A stretch of 64,000 nt of DNA from Massilia atriviolacea (GCF_003953935.1 NZ_RXLQ01000003.1:372001-436000); one strand, 5' to 3'. Numbered from the stretch's first letter, positions 53,602 through 62,643 are shown. Numbers and translations are program-made. Notes: generated by a model from the sequence alone, not told the origin.

Positions 53602-55887
53602 ATGCAAACGGCAAGAGACAAGATCCGCGAACTGCGCAGCCTGCACGAAGATGGCCTGTTAAGCCAGCAGGAGTTCGACAGCCGCAAGAACGCCATCCTG
53701 GATGCGGAGTACGCGCCGCCCGGCGGCAGCGGTACGCCCATGGCGCCGGCGATCCACATCCGCCAGGGCACCGAGATCGGGCTGATGGTGGGGCAGGAAA
53801 TCGGCCCGCAGAACCGCCGCTACCGCCTCGAACAGCTGATCGCGCAGGGCGGCATGGGCCAGGTGTGGCAGGCGATGGACCTGGCCACGCACGCAGAACT
53901 CGGTCACAGCGCGATGGTTGCGCTCAAGATCCTGCCGCCGCAGCTCACGCAAAGCGCCACCCACGCCAAGCTGCTGATCGAAGAAGCGACCCAGGCGCGC
54001 CGCCTCGCGCACGAACACATCGTGCGGGTCTACGAGTGGGCGCAGGACCCTGCCACGTCGAGCTACTTCATCATCATGGAATGCCTGGAAGGCGAGGACC
54101 TCGACAGCCTGCTGGCGCGCGAGGGGCCACTGAGCCTGGATCGGGTGCAGGCGCTGCTGGCGCCCATTTCGGACGCCTTGCAGTACGCATGGGAGAAGCA
54201 CAAGCTGGTGCACCGCGATATCAAGCCTGGCAATGTCTTCGTCACCAAAAAAGGCGAGATCAAGCTGCTCGACTTCGGCATCGCCGCGCGCGCGCGCAGC
54301 AGCGCAAGCAGCATCGGACTGGAAGCGCCCGGCAATTCCGGCACCGCCGGCTACCGCGCACCGGAGGCGGGCACCCTGCAACGCCAGCCCAGCCGCGCGC
54401 TCGACGTGTACGCGGTGGCGGTGATGATCTACCAGATGGTGGAAGGGCGCATGCCTTTCGACGGGCCGCGTAGCGCCAGTCACGAGCCGCCGCGGCCCGA
54501 GGCGCTGTCCGCACGCGAATGGGATGCGCTGCGCAGCGGCTTCGCCTTCGATCCCGACCAGCGCCCGGCCACGGTGCCGGACCTGCTGGCCGCCCTGCGC
54601 GGTGCGGTGGGTCCGTCGCCGCAGGAGCTGGCGGCGCAGCATGCCGCGCAACAGGCCGAGGAACAGGTGGCGCACGCGGCGCAGCAGGCGGCCCAGCGCG
54701 CGCAGGAAGAACTGCGCGCCAGGCAGCTGGCGGTGCAGCGCAAGGCCGAGGCGGAAGCGGCCGCCGCCGCCCATCTGCTCAAGGAAAAGCAGCGCAAGGA
54801 ACAGGAAGCCATCGAGCGCGCCGAAGCCGATGCGGCCAAGCGCGAACGCAAGGAGGCGCTGAGCAAGCAATTGCGCGAGCGGCGCGAGGCCGACGCCGAA
54901 AAGGCGCGCAAGGCGCGCGAGGAACAGCAGCGCAAGGCGATGCAGGCCAAGGCGGTGGCTGCCTATCGCGCCGAGCAGCAGCGCGCGCGCGAAGAAATGG
55001 CCGAACGCAGCGTGGCCGAAGTGACGGCCCAGCTGCCCGAGCAAAGCGGCCCGGTGGCCGATACCGACGGCGTGCTGCGCGACCGCTTCCTGGACGGCAC
55101 GGGCAAGGGGCCGGAACTGGTGCTGCTGCCGACCGGGCGCTTCCAGATGGGGTCTCCCGAGCACGAACGCAAGATCGCGATGCGGGCCGGCTCCCAGCAA
55201 TCGTGGGTGGAACGCGAAACGCCGCAGCACTGGGTCGGCATCGAGCAGCCGCTGGCGATGGGGCGTTTTCCGGTCACGGTGGGCGAGTGGCGCCAGTTCG
55301 TGCGCGCCACCGGCTGGCAGCCGCATGGCGAAGTCAATTGGGCCGATCCCGGTTTCGCCCAGACCGACGAGCATCCGGTGGTCGGCGTGACCTGGCACGA
55401 CGCGCAGCAGTACGTGCGCTGGCTGAGCGAGAAGACCGGGCAGCTCTACCGCCTGCCGAGCGAGGCGGAGTGGGAATACGCCTGCCGCGCCGGCACAAAG
55501 ACTGCCTTCAGCTTCGGCGACGAGATCGACACCACCCTGGCCAACTACGACGGCAACTACACCTACAACGGCAGTCCCAAGGGCGAGTACCGCCAGGGCA
55601 CCACGCGCGGCGGATTATTCCCGCCCAATCCGTGGGGGCTGTACGACATGCACGGCAACGTGTGGGAGTGGGTGCAGGACCCGGTGCACGACAACTACGA
55701 AGGCGCGCCGAACACCGGCGACGCCTGGGAGCAGGGCGGGGACCAGAGCCGGCGCATCCTGCGCGGCGGATCGTGGCTGTACAACCCGCGCTACCTGCGC
55801 TCGGCCCTGCGCAACGGGTTTTCGGCGCAGTTAAGTAACGATATCGTGGGCTTTCGGGTCGCGCGCAATATCGTCACCCCATCATGA
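53602..55887 (+). CDS. SHOCT-Ser/Thr kinase-coiled coil-FGE fusion protein
   Basis: A 761-residue protein. Residues 1-35 are a SHOCT motif (KIRELRSLHEDGLLSQQEFD). The kinase (about 75-340) has glycine loop IAQGGMGQVWQA, catalytic LVHRDIKPGN and DFG. An Ala/Glu/Arg coiled coil spans about 345-480. The C-terminal FGE-sulfatase domain (about 500-760) has LVLLPTGRFQMGSPE, LPSEAEWEYACRAGT and MHGNVWEWVQD. FGE domains of kinase fusions often act as binding modules; Cys residues for oxidase activity are not evident. TTG 53590 is an alternative start. Confidence 0.85.
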   Translation: MQTARDKIRELRSLHEDGLLSQQEFDSRKNAILDAEYAPPGGSGTPMAPAIHIRQGTEIGLMVGQEIGPQNRRYRLEQLIAQGGMGQVWQAMDLATHAELGHSAMVALKILPPQLTQSATHAKLLIEEATQARRLAHEHIVRVYEWAQDPATSSYFIIMECLEGEDLDSLLAREGPLSLDRVQALLAPISDALQYAWEKHKLVHRDIKPGNVFVTKKGEIKLLDFGIAARARSSASSIGLEAPGNSGTAGYRAPEAGTLQRQPSRALDVYAVAVMIYQMVEGRMPFDGPRSASHEPPRPEALSAREWDALRSGFAFDPDQRPATVPDLLAALRGAVGPSPQELAAQHAAQQAEEQVAHAAQQAAQRAQEELRARQLAVQRKAEAEAAAAAHLLKEKQRKEQEAIERAEADAAKRERKEALSKQLRERREADAEKARKAREEQQRKAMQAKAVAAYRAEQQRAREEMAERSVAEVTAQLPEQSGPVADTDGVLRDRFLDGTGKGPELVLLPTGRFQMGSPEHERKIAMRAGSQQSWVERETPQHWVGIEQPLAMGRFPVTVGEWRQFVRATGWQPHGEVNWADPGFAQTDEHPVVGVTWHDAQQYVRWLSEKTGQLYRLPSEAEWEYACRAGTKTAFSFGDEIDTTLANYDGNYTYNGSPKGEYRQGTTRGGLFPPNPWGLYDMHGNVWEWVQDPVHDNYEGAPNTGDAWEQGGDQSRRILRGGSWLYNPRYLRSALRNGFSAQLSNDIVGFRVARNIVTPS

Positions 55888-56072
55888 GCATGCCGCCTGC
55901 CGGTCTGCCACACGCCAAACCAGTCGTTTTTACCTGACTTGCCCAGGGCCGCTTGGTGGCGGCCGTATGGATTTTCGGGATGGGGCCGGGGACACCCCCA
56001 TTCCGTGGGATGCGCAATCGCGCGAAACGGTGTAAATTCCGCCAACACCCACCCTCATCCAGAAGGAAACCC
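55888..56072. other. Intergenic gap with GC hairpin
   Basis: A 185-bp gap. It contains GGCCGC-ttggtg-GCGGCC (about 55949-55966), a stable stem without a T-run. It may mark the end of the kinase operon and the promoter region of the OsmC gene. Confidence 0.35.
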
Positions 56073-56477
56073 ATGTCCATTACCGTCAAGCGCGATCTGT
56101 CGCAGCCGATGCGCCACATCGTCCACGTGCGCAACCACCTCATTCCCGCCGACGGCTCGGTCGAGGAGGGCGGGGCCGATGCCGGTCCGTCCCCGCACGA
56201 CCTGTACGACGCCGCCCTCGGCGCCTGCAAGGCCCTCACGGTGGTCTGGTACGCCAAGCGCAAGGGCATTCCCGTTGAAGACATCGAAGTGACCATCGAC
56301 CGCGACGCCAGCGACGAGCGCAAGGGCGTGTACCGCCTGTCGGCCGCGCTGCACCTGGGCGGCGACCTGTCCGAGTCGCAGCGCGCCGACCTGCTGGCGG
56401 CCGCCGAAAAGTGCCCGATCCAGAAACTGATGACCGGCGTGACCACCGAAATCACTACCACCCTGGTGCAGCCGTGA
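56073..56477 (+). CDS. OsmC family protein
   Basis: A 134-residue OsmC-fold protein. The two reactive Cys are in LGACKALTVVWYAK and AEKCPIQKLM, the pattern of thiol peroxidase-type OsmC or YhfA proteins. It also has PSPHDLYDAALGAC. Relatives reduce organic hydroperoxides. AGAAGGAAAC precedes the ATG. Its stop overlaps the GTG start of the pirin gene, so the two are co-expressed. Confidence 0.88.
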   Translation: MSITVKRDLSQPMRHIVHVRNHLIPADGSVEEGGADAGPSPHDLYDAALGACKALTVVWYAKRKGIPVEDIEVTIDRDASDERKGVYRLSAALHLGGDLSESQRADLLAAAEKCPIQKLMTGVTTEITTTLVQP

Positions 56478-57382
56478 GCGTCGTCCACTTCTTCAAGCCG
56501 CACGAAAAAGACATCGGCGGCGGCTTTCGCGTGCGGCGCGTGCTGCCGGCGGCCGCCAAGCAGGCGGTCGGGCCGTTCATCTTCTTCGACCACTTCGGTC
56601 CGATCGATGCGCCGGCCGAGGCCAACCACGATGTGCGCCCGCACCCGCACATCGGCCTGGCCACCGTGACGTATCTGTACGAAGGCGCGATGGAGCACCG
56701 CGACAGCGTCGGCTCGGTGCAGCGCATCGAACCGGGCGCGATCAACTGGATGACGGCCGGGCGCGGCATCGTCCACTCCGAGCGCACCCCGCCCGACCTG
56801 GCCGGCAAGCCGCGCCGCTCGCACGGCCTGCAGCTGTGGGCCGCGCTGCCGCGCGCGCACGAGGAGGACGCGCCGAGTTTCGCGCACACGCCGGCGGACG
56901 CGATTCCGGTGGAGCGGCTCGACGGCGCGCTGGTGCGGGTGCTGATCGGCAGCGCCTACGGCCATACCTCGCCGGTGGCGACCTTCAGCGAAACGCTGTA
57001 TCTCGACATCACCCTCGATCCGGGCCGCAGCATCGAGCTCGACAACCTGCCGCAGGAAGCGGCGATCTATCCGGTCACGGGCGAGATCGCCATCGATGGC
57101 GAGCTGCTGGCGCCGCACACGATGGCCTGTCTCGACGCCGGCAGCGGCGCCAGCGTGTACGCCGCCGCCGGCGCGCAGTTCGTGGTGATCGGCGGCGCGC
57201 CGTTGGACGGCCACCGCCACATGGTGTGGAATTTTGTATCGTCGAGCAAGGAGCGCATCGCGCGCGCGGTCGAGGACTGGGAACAGCAGCGCTTCGACCA
57301 GGTACCCGGCGAGACCGAATTCATTCCTTTTCCAAAACGCCAGGCAGGCACTGGCGGTCAGGCCCCCTTGGCGCGGGAATGA
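56474..57382 (+). CDS. Pirin family protein (second copy)
   Basis: A 302-residue bicupin. Metal-site motif VRPHPHIGLATVTYLYEG and HRDSVGSVQRIEPGAINWMTAGRGIVHSE in the N-terminal cupin, LDITLDPGRSIEL and EAAIYPVTGEIAIDGE in the second. The start is a GTG overlapping the OsmC stop (GTGA). It is not a close copy of the pirin at 32-33 kb; motif variants differ (HPHIGLAT versus HPHRGFET). Its exact role is unknown, though its pairing with OsmC suggests oxidative stress. Confidence 0.9.
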   Translation: MSVVHFFKPHEKDIGGGFRVRRVLPAAAKQAVGPFIFFDHFGPIDAPAEANHDVRPHPHIGLATVTYLYEGAMEHRDSVGSVQRIEPGAINWMTAGRGIVHSERTPPDLAGKPRRSHGLQLWAALPRAHEEDAPSFAHTPADAIPVERLDGALVRVLIGSAYGHTSPVATFSETLYLDITLDPGRSIELDNLPQEAAIYPVTGEIAIDGELLAPHTMACLDAGSGASVYAAAGAQFVVIGGAPLDGHRHMVWNFVSSSKERIARAVEDWEQQRFDQVPGETEFIPFPKRQAGTGGQAPLARE

Positions 57383-57496
57383 TGGAGCCGAGGCGCGGGG
57401 CAAAACAGCTTATCTCGGCGGCATGAGGCACTGACGGGAACTTTTCAGCATCGTATGCATCCAAGCCTTCACGCAAACAACCGTGTGGAGGCGATC

Positions 57497-57601
57497 ATGA
57501 AGATTCCCGACGAGCTGCAGATTCCCGCCGTCGTGTTCAGCTTGCAGGCAGCGCTGTTGATCGGCGTGGCGATGGTATTCCTGGTGCTTCTGCCGGACTG
57601 A
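57497..57601 (+). CDS. 34-aa single-pass membrane miniprotein
   Basis: An open frame of 34 codons: a short polar start (MKIPDELQIPAVVFS) and a hydrophobic segment (AALLIGVAMVFLVLLPD). A GGAG site lies 6 bp before the ATG. Codon use resembles real genes. It is too short for most gene callers. No neighbour suggests a role; many such miniproteins modulate membrane complexes. Confidence 0.5.
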   Translation: MKIPDELQIPAVVFSLQAALLIGVAMVFLVLLPD

Positions 57602-57920
57602 GCACGCACCCGGCCGGCGGCTTCGCGCTGCCGGCTTTTCCCTTCCTTGCTCCGCGCATTTTCCTTCAATCAAGCCGCGTTGCGCCGGACCGCAAGGTAT
57701 GCACGCGCCCCGTTGTGACAATGCATATGCAATTTTGCATGCCATAACCACTGCTTCCACGCGGAAGATTATTGGTTCGGCCATATTCAAGCGCGCCCGT
57801 GCCCGCTTGTGTTCCTTCGATACAACGATTTAGCGAATTTGAAGTGATCCTCGGTATCTAAAAAGTTGCCCGTAGTCCACAATCCTTTCCCTCGAAACAA
57901 GCAACCAATTGAGGAAAAGA
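57602..57920. promoter_or_regulatory. Leader region of first porin unit with conserved 95-bp block
   Basis: No gene. The segment 57733-57827 is repeated without gaps at 59723-59817 ahead of the second porin gene. Shared stretches include TTTTGCATGCCATAA, GGTTCGGCCATATTCAAGCG and TGTTCCTTCGATACAACG. It ends about 94 bp before the ATG, so it probably holds promoter and regulatory sequence. Confidence 0.6.
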
Positions 57921-59120
57921 ATGAATCAACCACTGCGCCTGGCCCTGGTCACCGCGATCCTGGCAGCCTTCAGTGTTTCATCGCATGCAGCCGATGATGC
58001 GCCAACCGTCACCATCAGCGGGTTCGGCACTGCCGCCCTGACCGCCGCCGATACCGACGATGTCGAATACGCGCGTTTCAACCAGGCCGCCGGCGTGGGC
58101 AACAGCCCGCGCGCCGGCGTGGATTCCAATTTCGGCATCCAGGGCACCGCCAAAATCAACGACTGGCTGTCGTTCACCGCGCAGGGCCTGGCCCGCAAGA
58201 ATGCACGCGATTCCTACGGCGCCGAACTGAGCTGGGCGTTCGCCAAGTTCAAGGTCAGCGACGAAGTGTCGATCCGCGTCGGCCGCATCGGCATGCCGGT
58301 CTACATGATTTCCGATTTCCGCCAGGTGGGCTACGCCAACACCATGATCCGTCCGTCGCAGGAAGTGTACGGCCAGGTCTACGGCGATTCCTACGATGGC
58401 ATCGATGCGATGTACCAGCACAACTTCGGCGAGACCACCGTGACCGCGCAAGTCGGCGTCGGCAAGATGTCGACCAAGGTCGTCGGCGACAACCGCATCG
58501 AATACAAGCCAGCCACGACCATCCACATCGTCGCCGAGAACGGCCCGTTCACGCTGCGCTTCGGCCGCGCCGACGCCAAGGTCACCCTGGAAGACAGCGA
58601 AACGCTGGACGGCCTGCTGGCCACCCTGCGCAAGGTTGGCATGGGCAATGTCGCCAACCAGCTGTCGGTGACCGATGTGGACGGCTCGTTCACGTCGCTC
58701 GGCTTCACCATGGACTACAAGAACGTCCTGCTGCAGACCGAATACGCCGTGCGCAAGACCGACTCGCTGGTGATTCACGACACGACGTCGTACTACGCGA
58801 TGCTCGGCTACCGTTTCGGCAAGGTCACGCCGTACTATTACTATGGCAACGTCAAGCAGGACAGCGACCGCGCCTACGCCGGCCTGCCATCGACCGGTCC
58901 GCTGGCGCCGCTGAGCGCCGGCGTGAACACCGCCATGAAGGCCGGCCTGCAGTCGACCAACGCGGTCGGCGTGCGCTGGGACTTCCACAAGTCGGCCGCC
59001 CTGAAGGTACAGGTCGACCGCATCAAGCCGCGTGACGGCTCGGGCACCTTCCTCAACGCCAAGCCGGGCTTGCGCGATGCGGTCAATGTCTACGCCGCCG
59101 GCATCGACTTCGTCTTCTAA
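57921..59120 (+). CDS. Porin-like outer membrane protein, copy 1
   Basis: A 399-residue beta-barrel protein with a signal peptide (ends SSHAAD). The barrel pattern is evident in repeated aromatic strands (VSIRVGRIGMPVYMISDF, FTLRFGRADAKVTLEDSE) and a C-terminal Phe (IDFVF), the usual outer-membrane insertion signal. It has about 75% visible identity to the copy at 59.9 kb. The gene for a small phosphate-binding-like protein follows within 10 bp. Together they may serve anion uptake, which is inference. GAGGAAAA precedes the ATG. Confidence 0.85.
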   Translation: MNQPLRLALVTAILAAFSVSSHAADDAPTVTISGFGTAALTAADTDDVEYARFNQAAGVGNSPRAGVDSNFGIQGTAKINDWLSFTAQGLARKNARDSYGAELSWAFAKFKVSDEVSIRVGRIGMPVYMISDFRQVGYANTMIRPSQEVYGQVYGDSYDGIDAMYQHNFGETTVTAQVGVGKMSTKVVGDNRIEYKPATTIHIVAENGPFTLRFGRADAKVTLEDSETLDGLLATLRKVGMGNVANQLSVTDVDGSFTSLGFTMDYKNVLLQTEYAVRKTDSLVIHDTTSYYAMLGYRFGKVTPYYYYGNVKQDSDRAYAGLPSTGPLAPLSAGVNTAMKAGLQSTNAVGVRWDFHKSAALKVQVDRIKPRDGSGTFLNAKPGLRDAVNVYAAGIDFVF

Positions 59121-59130
59121 GGAGAGCAGC

Positions 59131-59541
59131 ATGACTACAACGATCGGCAAGATGCTGCTGGCAGCGAGCTTGTTCGCGGCAACCGTGCCCGCCATGGCGG
59201 ACATCGTGGTCATCGTCAACCCGAAGAATCCGGCCACGCGCATGTTCAGCGAGCAGGCCGGCCAGTTCTTCATCGGCAAATCGGCCCTGTTTACCCCGGT
59301 CGAATTCAATGAAGGCGCGGCCATCCGCAACGAGTTCTACAGCAAGGTGCTGCAGAAGGAACCGGCGCAGGTCAAGGCCATCTGGTCCAAGCTGGTGTTC
59401 ACCGGCAAGGGCACGGCGCCGAAGGAATACCACACGGCAGCCGAGGTCAAGAAGGCGGTCGCCGCCGATGTCAGCGCCATCGGCTACATCGACAAGTCGG
59501 CCGTGGACGACAGCGTCAAGGTCATCCTCACCGTGCAGTAA
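59131..59541 (+). CDS. Small periplasmic phosphate-binding-like protein, copy 1
   Basis: A 136-residue protein with a signal peptide (ends PAMAD). It has IVVIVNPKNPATRMFSEQAGQ and KAIWSKLVFTGKGTAPKE, pattern of the PBP-like domain of PstS-related proteins, but less than half the usual length of PstS. It resembles one lobe only. The ribosome site TAAGGAG includes the stop codon of the porin gene. The near-identical copy lies at 61117. Ligand unknown. Confidence 0.8.
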   Translation: MTTTIGKMLLAASLFAATVPAMADIVVIVNPKNPATRMFSEQAGQFFIGKSALFTPVEFNEGAAIRNEFYSKVLQKEPAQVKAIWSKLVFTGKGTAPKEYHTAAEVKKAVAADVSAIGYIDKSAVDDSVKVILTVQ

Positions 59542-59909
59542 TCGATTGGCCGGGCCTGCGGGTCCGGCAAGCAGTCGCACGCTCATCCATTGCGGCGGCC
59601 TTCACGGCCGCGCAATGTCTCCTCGCAGCATCTCCGCAGTCATCCTCTTTTTCCCTTCGGATCGCCTTTGCTTGCCAAGCGTAATTCACGCTTGCGCTTC
59701 GTCACGTTCAAAGCTTTTATCTTTTTGCATGCCATAAAAATACGGCTGAGCAGGAAGCTTATTTGTTCGGCCATATTCAAGCGCGCCAATGCCTGTCTAT
59801 GTTCCTTCGATACAACGCTTTCGTTAATTATGCTGCGTCCGCTGTACACAAATAGTTACCCGTGGCCCACACTAGGGCCTCAGCACTTGCGAACCATTGA
59901 GGAGAAAGT
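59542..59909. promoter_or_regulatory. Leader region of second porin unit
   Basis: A 368-bp gap. The first part holds a hairpin GCCGGGCC-tgcg-GGTCCGGC (about 59550-59570) lacking a T-run, perhaps a weak terminator. The part 59723-59817 is the second copy of the 95-bp block found at 57733-57827. No gene was seen. Confidence 0.6.
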
Positions 59910-61106
59910 ATGAATCAACCACAGCGTCTTGCCCTTGTATCAGCACTCCTGGCGGCCTTCAGCATGTCGTCGCATGCGGCCGATGGTCCGACCTACACCA
60001 TCAGCGGCTTCGGCACCGCGGCCCTGACCGCGACCGATACCGACGATGTCGAATTCGCACGGCCGAACCAGCAGGCCGGTGTCGGCAAAAGCCCCCGTAC
60101 CGGTGTCGATTCGAACCTGGGCATCCAGGGCATGGCCAAGATGAATAATTGGCTATCGTTCACGGTGCAGGGACTGGCGCGCAAGAATGCGCGCGACTCC
60201 TGGGGTGCTGAACTGGCCTGGGCTTTTGCCAAATTCAAGGTCAACGATGAGTTGTCGGTGCGGGTCGGCCGCATGGGCATGCCGGTATATATGATCTCCG
60301 ACTTCCGCCAGGTGGGCTACGCCAACACCATGATCCGTCCGCCCACCGAAGTGTATCGCCAGGTCAACGGCGACTCCTTCGACGGCGTCGACCTCGTCTA
60401 CCAGCGCAGTTTCGGCGACACCACGGTGACCGCGCAGGCCGGCATCGGCAATGTGTCGGCCAAGATCACCGACGACAACCGGGTCAAGTACAAGCCGGCC
60501 ACGATGATTCACATCGTTGCCGAAAACGGTCCGTTCACCTTCCGCGTCGGCCGCGCCGACGCCAAGGTCACGATCGAGGACAGCGAACAGCTCGAAGGCT
60601 TGCTGGGCACCCTGCGCCGGGTCGGCCTGTCCCAGGTCGCGAACGACCTCAGCATTACCGATGTGGATGGGTCGTTCACCTCGGCCGGCTTCACCATGGA
60701 TTACAAGAACATCCTGGTGCAGGCGGAGTATGCGATCCGCCGGACCGATTCGCGCATCGTTCCGGATACCAATTCCTATTACGCCATGTTCGGCTACCGC
60801 TTCGGCAAGATCACCCCGTATTACTACTATGGCGATACCAAGCAGGACAATGCCCGCACGTATGCCGGCTTGCCCACCAGCGGCCCGCTGGCGCCGATTA
60901 CGGCCGGCGTGAACGGCGTGGTCAAGGCGGCGCAGCAATCGACCAACGCGATCGGGGTGCGCTGGGACTTCGCCAAGTCGGCGGCACTGAAAGTGCAGAT
61001 CGACCGCATCAAACCGCGTGACGGTGCAGGTACTTTCCTGCGCGCCAGGCCGGGCTTTCAAGATACCGTCAATGTGTATGCCGCCGGCATCGATTTCGTA
61101 TTTTAA
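59910..61106 (+). CDS. Porin-like outer membrane protein, copy 2
   Basis: A 398-residue paralogue of the porin at 57921, with the same signal peptide type (ends SSHAAD), barrel strands and final IDFVF. Differences are spread along the barrel, for example in the loops around VYRQVNGDSFDGVD and IVPDTNSYYAMFGYRFG. Nucleotide use differs at many third positions, so the duplication is not new. It pairs with the following small binding protein. GAGGAGAA precedes the ATG. Confidence 0.85.
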   Translation: MNQPQRLALVSALLAAFSMSSHAADGPTYTISGFGTAALTATDTDDVEFARPNQQAGVGKSPRTGVDSNLGIQGMAKMNNWLSFTVQGLARKNARDSWGAELAWAFAKFKVNDELSVRVGRMGMPVYMISDFRQVGYANTMIRPPTEVYRQVNGDSFDGVDLVYQRSFGDTTVTAQAGIGNVSAKITDDNRVKYKPATMIHIVAENGPFTFRVGRADAKVTIEDSEQLEGLLGTLRRVGLSQVANDLSITDVDGSFTSAGFTMDYKNILVQAEYAIRRTDSRIVPDTNSYYAMFGYRFGKITPYYYYGDTKQDNARTYAGLPTSGPLAPITAGVNGVVKAAQQSTNAIGVRWDFAKSAALKVQIDRIKPRDGAGTFLRARPGFQDTVNVYAAGIDFVF

Positions 61107-61116
61107 GGAGAGCAGC

Positions 61117-61527
61117 ATGAAGAAAACATTCGGCAAGATGCTGCTGGCTGCAGGCTTGTTCGCGGCGGGTGTCCCTGCCTTCGCGGAAATCGTGGTGATC
61201 GTCAATCCCAAGAACCCGGCAACGCGCATGTTCAGCGAGCAGGCGGGCCAGTTTTTCGTCGGCAAATCGACCCTGTTCACGCCGATCGAGTTCAATGAAG
61301 GCGCGGCAATCCGCAACGAGTTCTACAGCAAGGTGTTGCAGAAGGAACCGGCCCAGGTGAAGGCGATCTGGTCCAAGCTGGTGTTCACCGGCAAGGGCAC
61401 GGCGCCCAAGGAATATCACACGGCGGCCGAAGTCAAGAAGGCGGTTGCCGCCGACGTCAGCGCGATCGGCTACATCGACAAGTCGGCCGTGGACGACACG
61501 GTCAAGGTGATCCTGACGGTGCAGTAA
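61117..61527 (+). CDS. Small periplasmic phosphate-binding-like protein, copy 2
   Basis: A 136-residue paralogue of the protein at 59131, identical over long stretches (NPKNPATRMFSEQAGQFF, FNEGAAIRNEFYSKVLQKEP) but with a different signal peptide. The conservation is far stronger in this gene than in the porin, implying constraint or recent gene conversion. TAAGGAG overlaps the porin stop. A true intrinsic terminator follows this copy only. Confidence 0.8.
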   Translation: MKKTFGKMLLAAGLFAAGVPAFAEIVVIVNPKNPATRMFSEQAGQFFVGKSTLFTPIEFNEGAAIRNEFYSKVLQKEPAQVKAIWSKLVFTGKGTAPKEYHTAAEVKKAVAADVSAIGYIDKSAVDDTVKVILTVQ

Positions 61528-61552
61528 GCAGCGCCCTTGTCCAGGCGCAGCA

Positions 61553-61585
61553 AGCCCTCCGCAGTCCGGGAGGGCTTTGTCGTTT
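61553..61585 (+). terminator. Intrinsic terminator after second porin unit
   Basis: An 8-bp stem AGCCCTCC/GGAGGGCT with an 8-base loop is followed by TTGTCGTTT, a T-rich tail. It ends the transcript of the second porin pair. Confidence 0.8.
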
Positions 61586-61665
61586 CTGGCGCACAGGCCT
61601 TGCCGAGATTGAACGGCATCTGCTAGGCTGGGCGACCGCGGCCCGCCGCTCACCATGCCATTGCG

Positions 61666-62643
61666 ATGACGCCACTTCCCGCCGCGCCCCTGACCGTTCC
61701 CGGACCCGACGGCCAGCCCGTCTTCGGCCGCTTTGCCGGCGCCGCCACGCATGTCGACTGGTCGCGCCTGGGCGCGCCGTACGCGCGCGGCCGATGGTGG
61801 CGGCGCTTTCATCACAAGCGCTGGCATTACACGGCGCTGGCGACCGAACAATTCTTCTGCGGCATCGCCATTGTCGATGTCGGCTGGACCAACACGGCTT
61901 TCGCCTATGTGTTCGATCGCAGCCGGCGCGCGCTGGCGGCCGGCTTTTCGCGCGACGGCTTGCCGGGCTTGACGGCGCGGCTGGCCGATCATGCGGGCGG
62001 AGGCAGCCGTTTCCGCTTCGCGGGCAAGCGGATCGAGATGTCGGCCAGCAAGTTGTCGCTGCGCTGCGAGGGGCTGGAGATCGATGCCGCCTTCGGCGCG
62101 CCTGGCGCACCGCTGCTGCTGGCCGTGGGCCCGGTGCAGGGCGGGGCGGTGCATGCGACGCAGAAATCGTCGGGGCTGGCGCTGACGGGCATGCTGCGCG
62201 TCGGCGCACAGGCTTGTTCGCTCGCTGGCGGGGTGGCCAGCTTCGACTATTCCAACGGCTTGCTGGCGCGCGAGACCGCGTGGCGCTGGGCCTCGGCGCA
62301 CAGCCTGGCGCTGGGCTTCAACTTGCAGGCCGGCTACTTCGGCGCGCACGAGAATGCCTTGTGGCTGGACGGGCAGTTGATCGGCCTCGGCGCCGCCACG
62401 TTCGTGTTCGACGCGGCCGATCCGATGGCGCCCTGGCATGTCTTCACCGATGACGGCTTGCTCGACCTGCATTTTACGCCGGAAGGCTGCCGGCGCGAGG
62501 ACAAGAACCTGCTGGTGGCGGCAAGCCGCTACGTGCAGCCCATCGGCAGCTTTTCCGGATGGGTGAGGGCGAGCGCCGCTGCGCCCAGACGCGTGGTGAC
62601 ACGCCTGCCCGGCGTGACCGAAGACCACGCGTCGCGCTGGTAG
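61666..62643 (+). CDS. DUF2804 family protein
   Basis: A 325-residue protein of the DUF2804 family. Conserved points are KRWHYTALATEQFFCGIAIVD, DYSNGLLARETAWRWASAH, GYFGAHENALWLDG and WHVFTDDGLLDLHFTPEG. The body looks like an all-beta lipocalin-type fold related to carotenoid 1,2-hydratase-like domains. Function unknown. The ATG has no strong ribosome site; an upstream start is not evident. It stands alone. Confidence 0.85.
   Translation: MTPLPAAPLTVPGPDGQPVFGRFAGAATHVDWSRLGAPYARGRWWRRFHHKRWHYTALATEQFFCGIAIVDVGWTNTAFAYVFDRSRRALAAGFSRDGLPGLTARLADHAGGGSRFRFAGKRIEMSASKLSLRCEGLEIDAAFGAPGAPLLLAVGPVQGGAVHATQKSSGLALTGMLRVGAQACSLAGGVASFDYSNGLLARETAWRWASAHSLALGFNLQAGYFGAHENALWLDGQLIGLGAATFVFDAADPMAPWHVFTDDGLLDLHFTPEGCRREDKNLLVAASRYVQPIGSFSGWVRASAAAPRRVVTRLPGVTEDHASRW

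Noticed and set aside
51287-53614. A 775-codon minus-strand frame opposite the SPFH-like gene
   Set aside because: Mirror of coiled-coil codons; no start signal and no recognisable domain.
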